A stretch of DNA of 64,000 nucleotides from Hyaloscypha bicolor E (GCF_002865645.1 NW_020194619.1:904442-968441); one strand, 5' to 3'. Numbered from the stretch's first letter, positions 46,168 through 59,875 are shown. Numbers and translations: made by a program. The notes: generated by a model not told the origin, from the sequence alone.

Positions 46168-47640
46168 TTACCGTATCCTCGTCCTCCTCCCTCTCAAATT
46201 AGTCTTCACAATCTTATCCGCACCATTCTCAACCAACAACTTCACAATCTCCAGGTGTCTATAGCTGGCCGCAACAAATAGCGCCGTCTCTCCATCATCA
46301 CTCTTCAGCTCCGTATCCGTACCATGCCCTACTAACACCCTTGATGTCGCCTCGTAGCTATACCACACCGCAGCATGCAATGGCGTCCATCCACCTGTAG
46401 CCTTGACGTTCTTCTTTGCCTCTCTATCCAACAGCAACTTTATAACTTTCTTGTACCTAGCCTTTGCAGCGGCGTACAAAGATATCCTGTCATTGCGGTC
46501 CTCTGCCTCTATTTTGGCACCTTGATCTAGCAGTAGCCTTGACATTGCGTCGCATCCGAACGTTGCTGCAAAGTGTAGTATCAACTGTCCGCTCACGGTC
46601 CTGGCAGTCTTGTCGGCGCCTCTATTAATCAGCAGCGATATTACTATATTATATCCATTCTGAATCGAGCAGTGAAGCAGCATCAATCCCTCTTGGCTCC
46701 TTATCTCCATGTCAGTACTGCCGTCCAGCAGTAATCGTACGATAGACTCGTAGCCAAACCAAGCTACTACATATAACGATATCCACTCCCCATTAGCTCT
46801 CGCTTCCTTACGAGCCCGGCCTCAAAAGTCCGTGTTTTTAGCGATATTTTCAGGCATCGCAAAACCAAAGTCTCCCACTTCACTTGACAAATATACAACA
46901 ACTATTAATTGTGACCTATTATATTATATATATATATAATTAAAGAAGCTAGAGTGAGTTTTAAAACTCTTTTAAAGCGATTTAGAGAATAAGATAAAAG
47001 GCACAAAATTGGGTTTGGCATTCGCTTCTTAGCGAAATGCCCTAAAAACACGGACTTTTGAGGGTGGGCTCGTTATTTGCTCCCTTCTCAATTAGTAGTT
47101 TGGCTATAAGTTCATGTCCGTAGCAAGCTGCAGTATATAGCGGGGTCTTTCTTTCGTTATTGCGGATTTCTATCTGGGCTCCTCTAGCTATAAGAATTAC
47201 TACTATAAATATATATTCTTTTAATATAGTATTATATAGTAATATCTGGCTACTAAAGTTCTATTTGTTTTAATTAATATTATTATTAAGCAGAATCTTT
47301 AGAACTATATCTTTACTATAATATATAGTAATATATAGTTTTAATAGCTTCTTAAGTTTATTATTATTTCCTTAAAAAGCTATATAATATAAGATTATCT
47401 AGCCTATATTATTAGTAGGCTCTAGACTTAATTATTAATCTATAATATTAGTTAGTAAATAATATCTTAATATTTCTATAAAACCCTATAGAAAGAAGAT
47501 AAAGAATTAAAGTATATCTTATACTATTAAGAACCTAATATAAATTATATTAGAAGTAGCTATTCTAAACTTCTCTAAATATATCCGAATATTCTTATAA
47601 TTCTTATTAAACCGGCTCGTAAATTTTACTATATTAGAAT
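46168..47640 (-). pseudogene. Ankyrin-repeat protein gene, interrupted by a MITE and RIP-mutated at its 5' side
   Basis: On the minus strand at least nine ankyrin repeats can be read. The last 180 codons (46,168-46,710) are open, with repeats such as DDGETALFVAASYRHLEIVK and GGWTPLHAAVWYS. Going right the frame meets a 262-bp MITE at 46,811-47,072. Its removal restores IEKGANKEARANGEW, and the frame continues through NNERKTPLYTAACYGHE (about 47,150) and a GQTIL ankyrin remnant (about 47,410) to a helical segment near 47,640. Stops become frequent beyond 47,200, all RIP-type. Ankyrin repeats bind other proteins; in fungi such repeats often form the C-terminal part of NACHT or HET proteins, but no such N-terminal domain is readable here. 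The true start lies further right in degraded DNA. Confidence 0.82.
46811..47072. mobile_element. PIF/Harbinger-type MITE in the ankyrin gene
   Basis: A 262-bp non-coding element with about 31-bp terminal inverted repeats (CGAGCCC, two variable bases, then CCTCAAAAGTCCGTG...) and two mismatches. It is flanked by TTA at 46,808-46,810 and 47,073-47,075. A 3-bp TTA duplication is characteristic of PIF/Harbinger elements. A hairpin (GGCATTCGCT/AGCGAAATGCC) lies at about 47,018-47,042. There is no transposase, so it would depend on a relative elsewhere in the genome. It interrupts an ankyrin repeat. Confidence 0.9.
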
Positions 47641-49046
47641 AGTTCTACTAAATAGAAATTTTTAATAACTCTATATATTTATAGAATTATTTATTACTAG
47701 GCTTTAAGAAACAAGAATTTCGAGTTTACTTATTAGTTTCTACTTTCTAGACACTTTTTGCTTTTATTTTATTAGTTACTAAAATTTAAAAGAAATATAA
47801 AATATTTTACTTTTATTATTTTTATTTGCTTTATTTTATAAATATAAATAATCTAAGAATCTTAAAAGTTAAATATAGTATATAAATCTTAATATAAATC
47901 TCGAAAATAGATTAAGTTATTTTCTAAACTAAAAATAAAATTCTTATTTAATTATTCTTTAATTATAATAAGCTAGTAATTAATTCTAAATTTTTAGTTT
48001 AAAATATTAAAGAAAAATATAATATATATTAACTTAAAAATCTTTTAATATATTTCGTTTTTATCTTTTATTAGTATTATAGCCTGAAATTAGTTAGAGT
48101 ATTTACTAATTAGTTTTAAGTAAATAAAGAAATATATATTTTTTAAAATTATATCTTTTAGGCTATATAAGATAAAAATTAAAAATTAAGAAATTAAACT
48201 ACTTTATAAAAGTAAGCTTATTAAATAAAATTAATAAAAATTCTACTAATTTTATTATATATTCTTATATTTCTTATAGTAATAAAAAAGAATTTAGTAA
48301 TAATATTTATAATTTAAAATATTTTACTTTAAATTAATTTAAAGTAATAGCTATATAAAAGTATATAGGCTTCTATTAAATCTTAAAATAGAATATTTCT
48401 AAGCTATATATATATTTTTTTATTTGCTTTTAGGAACTAAATAAATAGTTATTAAGATTAGTAATTATAATATAGCTAATTTAAATTAGTAAATACTTTT
48501 ATTTCTAGAGTATTAAAAATAAATAACTACTTATTTTATTTTATAATTATAATTATTTCTAATTAAATTTAATAATACAAATCCCGAGAAATTATAATTA
48601 ATAATAAAAGAAATACTAGTATCTAGAATATTTTGCTTTATTATAAATATAATTCACTTATTTTTACTATTTTAAAACTTATTTAGGATTTATTTAAAAG
48701 TAATAATAGCTATTTTAAAGTTCTTTATATAATATAAATTAGTATTTAAAAAGTAAACTATAGGCTCCGGACTTTTATTCTTTAATTATAAAATTAAAAA
48801 AAGAAGTTATTTATAGTTTTTTCTAATAAATAAATCAAATATTTCTTAGATTTAATATATTATAGAATAGGCTATTATAAGAGTATTTATTAATTATAAA
48901 TTTTAAAATATAACTTTAAAATACCTTAAATAAAGAAAATAGGAAACTATAATTATATTTTTAATAAAATACTACTAAATTACTTAGGTATTAATATTAA
49001 GGCTTATAGCTAGCTAATAAATAAATTCGAGAAATAAAAAGTAATT
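47641..49046. other. RIP-degraded AT-rich DNA, unassigned
   Basis: This lies between the readable ankyrin gene and Copia element A. The left part may be the decayed N-terminal half of the ankyrin gene. On the minus strand, 48,540-48,780 has a run of readable codons interrupted only by TAG/TAA, so some coding DNA was present, but I could not identify it. No terminal repeats were found. Confidence 0.35.
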
Positions 49047-49500
49047 ATTAGTTTACTAGTAATATATAATACTATTATATAGGTATAGAAGTACTATTTA
49101 TATAAGATTAGTAAAGTTATTATTTAGAAATAGGAATTATAATATTATAATATTAATATATAATTTCTAAATTTACTAAGCCTAAAGAAGTCTAGTCTAT
49201 TAGTCGAGTTACTAATAGAATATAAGATTATATAATTATATCCTATATCTTATATCCTATTACTTATATTCTATTACTTATATTCTATATTTCATATCTC
49301 GTAACTATATATATAATTCCCAAAGAAATAGTTATACTAATACTAGAAATTCTCTAAAAATATAAAAAATAGTATCTTTCTCTAATTATATATAAATTCC
49401 CTAATCCGGCCTAGTACTAGATTCCCTAAATATTCTATATATTTATATTACTTTTAAGGTTTTAGTTATATACTAAAGGCTATAGCCTTTTATATATAAT
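49047..49500 (-). repeat. Copia A 3' LTR
   Basis: 454 bp, from ATTAGTTTACTAG to TTATATATAAT on the plus strand, homologous to 59,207-59,670 and in reverse to 37,325-37,702. It contains short CATATCC/CTATTAC repeats near 49,245-49,300. Confidence 0.87.
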
Positions 49501-52500
49501 CTTTTTTCTTATAAGTCTATATTCCCTAATCCGGCCTAGTACTAGATACTCAGATACTAGATACTAAGGAAATCTCTATATATATTTTCCTATTTATATA
49601 TTTATTTCCTGTTCTATTTATATTTAATCTATTTCTTTATATCTAATTATATAGTATTTATATTAATAAGATACTTAAGGGTATTTAATAGCTTTAATTT
49701 TATTATAGAATTAGTAGGATTTAATTTTCTCTTAATTTACTTAACTTCTATAATTTCTTATTATTTATATATCTGGCAGAGATATATTATATTAATTATT
49801 AGATATTTCTCTCAAGTAGTACCTAATTTAATAAGGCATTTATATAATAACTTCAAATTCATATAAATAACTAGTAGTAGTTCTATTTCTAGTACTTTAT
49901 TAATTATAGATTTAACTAAAGTACTTATATTAAAACTATAAGCTATACTATAGAGTTCCAAAGCTAGAATACTTCTAGTAACTTTCTTGTATTTAGTAAA
50001 GAACTAGTAGATAATATTAGTATATCTAGTTCTATTTACTAGAACTAGAATATATCTAATTTAGAAAAAAAGATCTCTATTATTTATAAATAAAGTATTT
50101 ATAAAAATAATTAAATATAAGAACTTCTTTACTAGCTTTATAAATTTTAGTTCTCTAATAGTATTCTTAATTTACTATTAAATATACTTATTAAGTACTT
50201 TTATATTAGTTTCCGAGGATTTAATAGCTTGAGTTATAATTAATAAGTTATATAAAGCTTCTGGTTAATAAACTAATATAATATATACTTCTCTAGTATA
50301 TTAGGTAATATATTAGTTCTTAATAGAGAGATTTTAATAAATAGTACCCCTACTACTTATAATAATAGTATTCTTTATAGAAATAGTTCGGAGGTTCTTA
50401 TACTAGTATTCCTATATAAAAGTAATTCTAGTAGTATCTATATAAATAATATCTCTATTAAATTTGAGATTATAATTAAAAGTAAGAGATTTATATTTCT
50501 TAGCCAAGAACTTAGCCTTATAAAGCTTTAGTTACTTTGCCTTTATAAAATTATTAGTTCTAATAAATAAGATATTATTAGTTTAAAGGCTAATAATTCT
50601 AAAGAATTACTTACTATAGAATAGGCAAGGGTTATAAGTTAACTATTCTATAGAGAGCTCATTAATATAATAAGAATAATAAGTCTTAAACTAGTAATTC
50701 CTAGCTTCCGGTATATTATATAGTAGTTTTATAACCTTTAGAATAGAATTATTCTTTAGATTTAGCTTTCTAGTAAGCTTATAAGATAAATTAATATAGA
50801 AATTATAATTAAATAAAATTATTAATTAGATATAAGCTTATAAGATATTATATAAATATAATTCCATAGTATCTATTACTATAATAATAATACTAAAAAT
50901 AATTCTCTAGCTAATATATTAAATAGTAAGTAATTATATTAATATTATATATTTCTTATTATTATTATAAGCTTAAATAACTAGTCTTGACTTCTTAAGC
51001 TTTCTTTTCGTATTCTTATTCTTAATCTTATTAATAAACCGAGAGTTAAAGATATATACTTTCTTTAATATCTGAGATCTAGAAATAACCTTAAATATAT
51101 TCTTTTCTAGAAAGCTAGTAACTTTAACTTAATAGGAGTTCTTATATAGGTTATTATTTTATAAGAATACTATAATATCCGGGTTCTTATAAGAATATTC
51201 TTTATTATATTTTAGTAAATAGCAGGAATAATAGGAGAAATCATACTTATATTACCTTTAGCCTTATTATTAGGTTCGGGAATAAATTCAGATTCGGGGC
51301 TATTAGTAATAACCTTAATATTCCTTATATAAAAGGGCTTTATAGAGGTTAAATAAAAGGTAATATTACTATATAATAGAGCTAGTATATAGTTCTCTTT
51401 ATTAATAGCTACTAGCTTATATAGTCTATCCTAATTACTAGATTAATTAGTATTTCCTTTATATTAAATAAAAATATTCGAATTTAGAAATAATTTATAA
51501 ATATTAGTAATACTAGAACTATTTCAGGTATTTAAAGTATTTGTAATTTAATATCTAGCTTAAAGTTTCTGAATTTCTACTATTGCCTTCTTAAGTATTA
51601 CTAATTACTATAATATAATAAGTAATAGGATATTATATTTAGTTATTTGAAATAAAGTATTATAAACTAAAAGGGTTAGGATAATACTATTAGGTTCCGT
51701 AAAGTTATTAATAGCCTTAAAAGCTATTTGAAATACGGTATCCTTATTAATTCCGTTAATTTTAGCTATAATAATAAGATAGGTATATTAGATTAGGCTA
51801 TAATAGTATTTTATAATTCTAATAAAATTATAAGCTTTTATAGAAATAATCTTAACCTTAGTTCCTATAATATTTATAAGCTAAGCGAACTTCTTACTAG
51901 TAAACTGCTTTCTAGTATTTACTATAATCTAATTAGAAAAACCTAAATAGTTATTAATCTAGTATTACTTAAGTATATCCCAGATATATATTATATTAAT
52001 ATTCTAGAGCTATTAGCCAGCTTAATATTAAATACCTTTATTAATAATATAAAGTATAGGCTTATTAGAAATATAGAAAATAATAATAATAATAAAGTAA
52101 TTAAAGCTAATATTATTTCTTAGATTAAACTTAAATTATCCGGGTAATTAGTTATATTTCTGGTATTACTTATAGTACTTTATAAGATACTTAAGAGCTT
52201 TTATATTAATATTATAGCCTATTTATTCTAGTATATTTCGGAGCTTACTAATAAATAAATAACTAAAATAATAATATAAATATTATAATTTAATCTTTAT
52301 AAAAAAGCAGGAGTTATAAATAAAGAATTCGGAAATAAAGCCTTATAATATAATATTCTAAAATAGGAAAGAATATCCGAAATATTATATTATAAATATA
52401 TATTTTCTAGTAAAAGTAATAAGATAATTAGTAAGATTACTAAAGTAAACTTCTAGCTTATCTATATTAGCTAAACTAAGTAAAAATAAAATCTTTAAAA

Positions 52501-54219
52501 ATATAATATAGAATTATATTTATCTAATTAGTATATTTATTATTATAGATCTAATAGAAAATATAGATCTAATACTAAACTAGATATTAATTTGACTTTT
52601 AGTAGTTTTATTAAGTTTAATACTATTATTAGTTTACTAGAAAGCTTGGAATTAGTTAGAACTAATAATAAAGTATTTAGAAGCTCTAGTATTAATTATA
52701 ATTTTATAAAAATAGTAAGTATTATATCTTAATATATTATTAATTATAAAAGTCTAGGCGTTTTTTATTAAGAGTTTAATAGGCTCTAAAGTATAATTTT
52801 TATTTATTATCTATTATCTAATATATAAGAAAAAAAGAAATAAGGTTATTTATAAGAATATTAGCTATAGTTATTAGTAAAATAGGAGTAGTAAAAATAG
52901 CTAAAAAGCTCTTAATTAAAGTAAAATAGGAATCTGGGTAATATTTTTTTTCTTTATCTATTTTTGCTAATAAAGCCTTAAAAGCATTATTTACTAGTTT
53001 ATTCTTATTACTTTTATTATTTTTTTCGTTTTTGGCTTTAGTAATATATTATATATAAGTATTACTAAAGTATTTATTAAAGTTATAGATATTTCAGGAT
53101 CTGAACTAATAAATATTTCTATTTCTAAATTAAGCTTTCTTAGCCTCTTATTTTTTTAATATATACTTCTATAAGTAGTATTCGGGTTTCTTATATATAA
53201 AATATAACTTCGGAATATAATTATTATAATTATAAAGCTTGAAATAGTTATTATAGATTCTGAAATTATAGCTAAATCTATATTAATAATTTCTAAAGAA
53301 ATAATAGTTTAGAGAATTCTAAGAATAATATTATTAATTAATAAAGAAGATTTCGGAATTAGTTTATTATTTGCTTTTATATATAATAATAAATAACTAG
53401 AGCTTATTAATAAGCTAGCCGAGATTTATAAGAAAGTCTAAGATTATATATTTATATACCCGGAAGCTTTAGTAAGAAATAATAATTTTATTATAAAGAA
53501 ATTCGATATTTTATAAGTTAGATATAAAACTATATTATAATTAATATAATTTATTAATTAGTAATTAAATAATCTCAAATATTATCTTTTCCGGAAATTT
53601 AGTTATTATAAAAGCAAATATAATAGTGTTTTACTTATCTAAATTTCGATATTCGAATTCAGGGCCTTTAAAAAAGCTATAAATATTAATATAAGCTTCT
53701 TTATATATATATTAAAAGAGCTAGTTATTATAGAAGTAGTTTTAAGCTAGTTCCTTTAATATAATAGAAAAAGCTCGTATTAGTATCTCTTATAAAAGCT
53801 TTATATATTAGTAAATATTAAGGAAAATAGTAAGTTTATAATTAAAATTACTATTAAATCTATTATATTTTTACTTTTTAGTATAGATTTTAATAACTTT
53901 CCTAATAAGTCTTATAATTAAAAGAAATTAGAAATTATTTAAATATAGTTATAATAATAGTAATAATAGAAATATACTATTTATTTCTAGAATTTCTATA
54001 CTAATATATAAATCTAGTAAAGATATAGAATATAATAGTAAAAAAGATAAAAAAAGAAGTAATAATATAGGAATATTAAAGATAATAGGTTCTAGATACT
54101 TGTTTTTTATAAGAATAATAAAGCCTAATAAGATTAGTTCCTTAATAAGATCTAATCTAGCTACTAATATATCTTTATTTAATTATATATATTATTTAAT
54201 TTCTTTTATAATAATATAT

Positions 54220-54345
54220 AGGGTATTTATAATAATATATAAAGTATTTATAATAATATATAAAGTATTTATAATAATATATAAAGTATTTATAATAATA
54301 TATAAAGTATTTATAATAATATATAAAGTATTTATAATAATATCA
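54220..54345. repeat. 21-bp minisatellite inside Copia A
   Basis: Six copies of a 21-bp unit (AAAGTATTTATAATAATATAT), with AAAG at 54,241, 54,262, 54,283, 54,304 and 54,325. Because 21 is a multiple of three the plus strand stays open here, but that reading (54,100-54,384) is antisense to the element and not a gene. Confidence 0.9.
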
Positions 54346-55258
54346 ATACTATTATTCTATTATATAAATATACTACTATATTAAAGAATCTTATATAAAT
54401 ATAATATTTCTGAGAGTTTAAACTTATTAAAGTTCCTTTAATAAATAAAGTTCTTAAAGTTATATCTAAATATCTTTTAAAGATTATTATTAATTATTTT
54501 ATAGAAAATATATTAAAATAGCTTAATATCTAAAAACTTAGTTATCTCATTTACCTTAATAAAGTTTAGGTTAATCTTATATCTTTGCTTTCTTACTAAT
54601 TTCTTGAAATTATTATTATTTATAAAATAATTAGATTGAATAGATTTAATAAAAGAATTATTTACTATAATATATTTTACTATTATATGTTTTATAAACT
54701 TATATCTAGTTTAAAGTATAATAGTTTATAAGAAGAATAGGTTTATAAGATAAGTAATTTATAATAAGTATTATATTTAAAATAAAAATTTCGTTTATAA
54801 TAAGAAATTTAGGAAGTGAAATTTAAGAAATAAAATATTAAGATTCCGGGAGAACTTAATAGTTCTAAAGCTTAAGAGCCCCAGGAATTCAAAAAAAGAT
54901 GGTTTTTAAAAGGATTTTATAAGAATTAAATAGAAATAAAATAGGATAGCTAAAATAGCTAACTATTTTAGTACTTAATAAGATTAAATATTTTTCTTAC
55001 TTATATAACCAAATTATAGGTAATAAAACTAATAGATATTTTCTTCTTTAATATAGTATAATTAGACTTTAGTAAAATTAAGTATCTTTCCTACTTATAT
55101 AACTAAATTATAAATAATAGAATTAATAATTATTTTTTCTTTAACTAAAATAATAGCTTTATTCTTAAATAACTAAATCTTAGGTAAATATAGCTTAATT
55201 CTTTCTAATCTATATATATAAATAGATCTTATTCTAATCTAAATATAAACTAATTAAT

Positions 55259-55553
55259 ATTAGTTTATTAGTAATATATAATATTATTATATAGGTATAG
55301 AAGTATTATTTATATAAGATTAGTAAAGTTATTATTTAGAAATAGGAATTATAGTATTATAATATTAATATATAATTCCTAAATTTACTAAGCCTAAAGA
55401 GGTCTAGTTTACTAATTAATATACTAATAGAATATAAGGTTATATAACTATATCTCGTATTTTATATCTTATTATTTATATCCTATTACTTATATCCCGT
55501 ATTTCATATCCCGTAACTATATATATAACTTCTAAAGAAATAGCTATATTAAT
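55259..55553 (-). repeat. Copia A 5' LTR, truncated
   Basis: Homologous to the first 295 bp of the 49,047 and 59,207 LTRs in the same orientation; homology stops at about 55,553, so the outer third is lost. Confidence 0.83.
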
Positions 55554-55949
55554 AATAAATATAATAATTACTTCTATATTAATTAATATTTATATTTTAG
55601 CCTAACTAGTAATAATAAGTCTAAAAAAGCTATTAAAGCTTAGCTTATTCTAAAAATTAAATAAAAGTAATATATAATATATATAAAATTATATATAACT
55701 ATATTATATATAATAAATTTCAAGTATTAATTAAAGAAATTAGTAATTCTTTTATATTACTATTTTATTACTAATTATATTATAGGCTTTAGGCCTATAG
55801 TTTTCTAATTATATATATATTATTAGAGCTCTTTATATAATAAAAGCTTTTCTAAATATTATAAAAGAAATAGAAATTAGTTTTATAATTTATTATTTTA
55901 TTTTATTACTTTTATAATAATTAAAAACTTAAAGTTTAAAGAATTTTAT
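55554..55949. other. AT-rich junction DNA
   Basis: About 400 bp of extremely AT-rich DNA between the broken Copia A LTR and the Gypsy relic. No feature was recognised. Confidence 0.35.
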
Positions 55950-56456
55950 ATATTAAAAAATATTAAGCTATAAAATAAAATAAAGAAAATATTTTAATTT
56001 TTAATATTATTTTATTTAAATATTCTAATTTAGCTTTATTCTATATTTATTTCTAATATTTTATTTTTAGTAAATTATATTATTATATTAGTTATTATAG
56101 CTTTATTATTTACTAATAAATATTTTATATAATATATAAAAATATTTCGAGTATTATTATATTATTAGATATAAATAGTTTATTATATTATAAAAAGAAA
56201 TCATTTTATAATATTTAAATACTTTTCTTTTTATTTCTTGCTTTATTTTATAGCTTTTCTAGTTTTACTAACTTTTAATTCTTATTTAATAGCTTATTTA
56301 TAAGCTAAATACTATTATATTAAATTTCTTTTTAAGCTAGGCTTATTAAGGCCTTAGTTAAGGCTAATTAAAGATTTTATATAATATTATTATTAATTCT
56401 TTATTATAAAAAGAAATTTTGGATTTAATAAGCTATTATTATTTTATTTAAAGTAT

Positions 56457-56488
<32 letters not shown>

Positions 56489-59206
56489 TCTAAAATAATA
56501 ATAAAAAAATATTTTATTTAATAAACTTACTTTATTAAAAGCTTTTTTATAGTTATAAAATACTTAAAAGCTTAATAATTTAAATAAATTATAAAAAATA
56601 CTTTTTATAAATTTTCTAGTTTTATTTATTATTTAATTAAAAAAAAATAAGTAATTCTTTTATTATAAATATTATAATTTAATTTTACTAATTATATATT
56701 TTTAAAAAAAATATTACTAAATATTAGAGTTTTATTTAGAGATTTTATTATAAGAAAATACTAATTATAACTTTATTTAATATATTTATTTTAATTATAA
56801 TAAAGAAATTCGAGTTATAATAATATAAAATTAATATTAAAAATATAATTTATTTTAGCTTATTAAAATCTTTTTAATACTAATTTATTTATTTATATAA
56901 AATTCTTTTATATATTAAAGCTATTAAAAGCTTTATTATATAGCTATATTTTATAATAAAATACTAATAAAAATTATAAAAGTTTAAAAAGCCTTATATT
57001 TCTTTAATTATTATTAGTAATTACTAGTTTTTAATAATAATTATTTTATTTTAATAAAAATAATAAAAATAATAAAATCTAAATATTTTATATAAATAAC
57101 TTTAAACTCTAATTTCTTAATATTTATTTAAAAGCTAATATTTTATAATTACTAAAGAATCTTTTATATATAGTTTTTATATTTAAAAGAATTATTTAAA
57201 TAAATTATATAAAAGATATTAAAAAAATAAAAATAAAAATTAATTTATATATTTCTAATATATAATAAAACTATTAATTAGGCCTTATATTTTATATAAA
57301 ATATAATAAGTTTTTCTAATTCTAAATTTATTTAAATTTAATAAAATATTTAACTTTATATAAATTTTAGCTTAAACTAGCTATATAAAAGTCTTATAAA
57401 TAAAGAGAGAAAATATAATCTTTTTATATTAAATTATTTAGCTTATAATAATTAATATATAATTATAAAGCTTTATTAGTTTTTTTTATAAAAAGAATTA
57501 GAAATATAAAAGAAAACTAACTTAATTTAATAAAGCTCTATTAAAAGTTCTTTTTAAGAAAATCTTTAATTTTTTATAGCTTATAAATTAATTATTAATA
57601 AAGCAAGAAATACTTTAAATTCTTTAAATTCTTAATTTAAATCTTATAATTATAAAACTAATATAGAAATAAAATATTTAATATTTCTTTTAAAAAATAT
57701 TTATAAATTTCTTAAACTTTTTTAGTAAAACTTTTATTAGCTATTATTTACTTGAAATAAACTTATTTTCTTATTATAATTCTAGCTTTTTATTAATCTC
57801 GAAAAAAAATTCTATAAAAAAAAATTTCTTTTATAAATTTATTTAGAAAATAGCTAATAAAATACTTATAATATTAGTTAGCTTTTATAGCTTCTTTTTA
57901 AATAATATAGCTTTAATATTTTTATTTCTAATTTAAGAAAAAACTTTATATTTTCTAAGATTATTTATATTTTTTTTATAAAATTAAGCTTAATTCTTTT
58001 ATTATATATAGCTTTTTAAACTAAACTTATAAAAAGAATTAAAGAATTTTCTTTTTATAATCTGAAATTTCTAGTATTTATTTATAGCTATAGCTTTATT
58101 TCTTCTATTTATATCTTTTTAATACTAGTTATTTTCTCTAGATTTCAAGTTCTTATAAATAATAATTAGAATTTTATTCTAATTCTTTTTTTTAGACTAA
58201 TTATTTAATTTAATTAACTTTCTATTTTTATAATTAATTAAAATACTAGTATTTATAAACTATTATTATTCTATAATTAATATAAATATTAGAACTCTTT
58301 ATTTATTAATTAAAAATATAAGTTTAATATAATAAATAATAAATATAGCTTATTTATTATTAAATTCTTTTATATTATAAAGTAATATTAATTAAATAAG
58401 CTTAATATCTAGAAATTATTTAATTATTCTTATAAATTTAAAATTAATAAATATTTATTTATTTATTTTAATATTAATAAAAAAAGAAGTTTTAATATCT
58501 AATTTATTATTACTAATTATATTAATATAATATAGCCCTAAAAAGAAAACTTCTTTTAGAAATTATTATTTCTTTATTTTATATTTTTAAATAGCTTATT
58601 TATAATAAATATTACTAATTTAATTATTAAGATTTACTTTATATATTTTATTTTAGGCTTTAGATAATTTCTAAATATATAATTAAATCTATTATAATTA
58701 TAATATTTAAAATTAAAAAATTCGGGCTTTAAAATAATAAACTTATTTATTATTAGAATTTTAAAAGTAGGCTTTATATAAAAAGCATTTTCTAAACTTG
58801 ACTTATTTATATTTTTATTAGCTTTTTTAAATATTTAATTTTTATTTTATAATAAACTTAAATTTATTAATTATTTTTAATATAATATTATATAAACTTT
58901 ATAATATAAATAGTCGAATTATTATAATATATAGCTATTGCTTTTTAAAGCTTTTAGATAAATTTATTATTTGGATTATTTTTAAGGTTTTATAAATTAA
59001 TATTTCTATTTATTATATATTTCAGAAATAAAATATAAAATTTCTAAAAAATCTAGTCTTTTTTTATAAATAATTTCTTAAATATTTAGATTATTATATA
59101 GTTTCTCTAAATAAATATATAATTCTTTAATAATCTTATATATATATTAATTATTTTAATTTAAATAAAAAGAAATTAATATAAAAATATAGCTATTTAT
59201 ATAACT
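55950..59206 (-). mobile_element. Ty3/Gypsy element 3, heavily RIP-degraded relic
   Basis: This stretch aligns with Gypsy element 2 in the same orientation. The RT-region words around 57,060-57,200 (for example AACTCTAATTTCTTAATATT) parallel 29,740-29,800, and 58,690-58,740 parallels the knuckle region near 31,530. Almost all C and G have been lost, so no motif can be translated with confidence. Both ends are undefined; the right end abuts the Copia B LTR. Confidence 0.65.
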
Positions 59207-59670
59207 ATTAGTTTACTAGAAACGTATAGTACTATTATATAAGTATAGAAGTACTATTTATATAAGGTTAGTAAAGTTATTATTATTTAGAAGTAGGAAT
59301 TATAGTATTATAATATTAATATATAATCCCTAAATCTGCTAAGCCTAAAGGAGTCTAGTCTACTAGTTGAATTACTAATAGGATACGAGGTTATATAATT
59401 ATATCCCGTATTTCATATCCTATTACTCATATCCCATTACCTATTACTCATATCCCGTATCCCGTATCCCGTAACTATATATATAACTCCCAGAGAAATA
59501 GCTATACTAATACTAGAAACTCTCTAAAAACGCGAAAAATAGTATCTCTCTCTAATCGCATACAAATCCCCTAATCCGGCCTAGTACCAGATTTCCCAAA
59601 TACTCTATATATTTATATTGCTTCTGAGGTTTTGGTTATATACCAAAGGCTATGGCCTTTTATATATAAC
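59207..59670 (-). repeat. Copia B 3' LTR
   Basis: 464 bp, the best preserved LTR of this family here. It contains tandem CATATCCCGTAT-type words (59,405-59,475) and ends in the palindrome GTTATATACCAAAGGC...TATATAAC. Confidence 0.88.
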
Positions 59671-59875
59671 TTCTCCTCCTATAATATCCTCCTATCCTAT
59701 ATATCTATTTTCTGCCTTATCCGTACTTAACCTATTTCTCTATATCTAATTATATAGTATTTATATTAATTAGGTACTTGAGGATATTTATTAGCTTCGA
59801 TTTCGTTATAAAATCGGCAGGATTTAATTCTCCCTTAATTTACTTGACTTCTATAATTTCTTATTATTTATATAC

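Larger units (their letters stand above)
49047..55553 (-). mobile_element. Ty1/Copia element A, RIP-degraded
   Basis: This is a Copia element on the minus strand with its 3' LTR on the left (49,047-49,500) and a truncated 5' LTR on the right (55,259-55,553). The interior of 5.76 kb reads right to left as gag, protease, integrase, reverse transcriptase (about 50,600-51,000) and RNase H (49,700-50,060). It aligns throughout with Copia B at 59,207 onward. It differs near the 3' LTR, where A has an extra CTAATCCGGCCTAGTACTAG stretch repeated from the LTR (about 49,530). Both copies are full of RIP-type stops. Confidence 0.87.

Noticed and set aside
39286..47200. tRNA or rRNA genes in the balanced-composition island
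   Set aside because: I looked for cloverleaf-like segments with the conserved GGTTCGA-type loop and for rRNA words and saw none.
54100..54384. Ile/Tyr/Phe-rich plus-strand frame resembling a membrane protein
   Set aside because: Its repetitive part is a 21-bp AT minisatellite that stays open because 21 is divisible by three, and it is antisense to Copia A.
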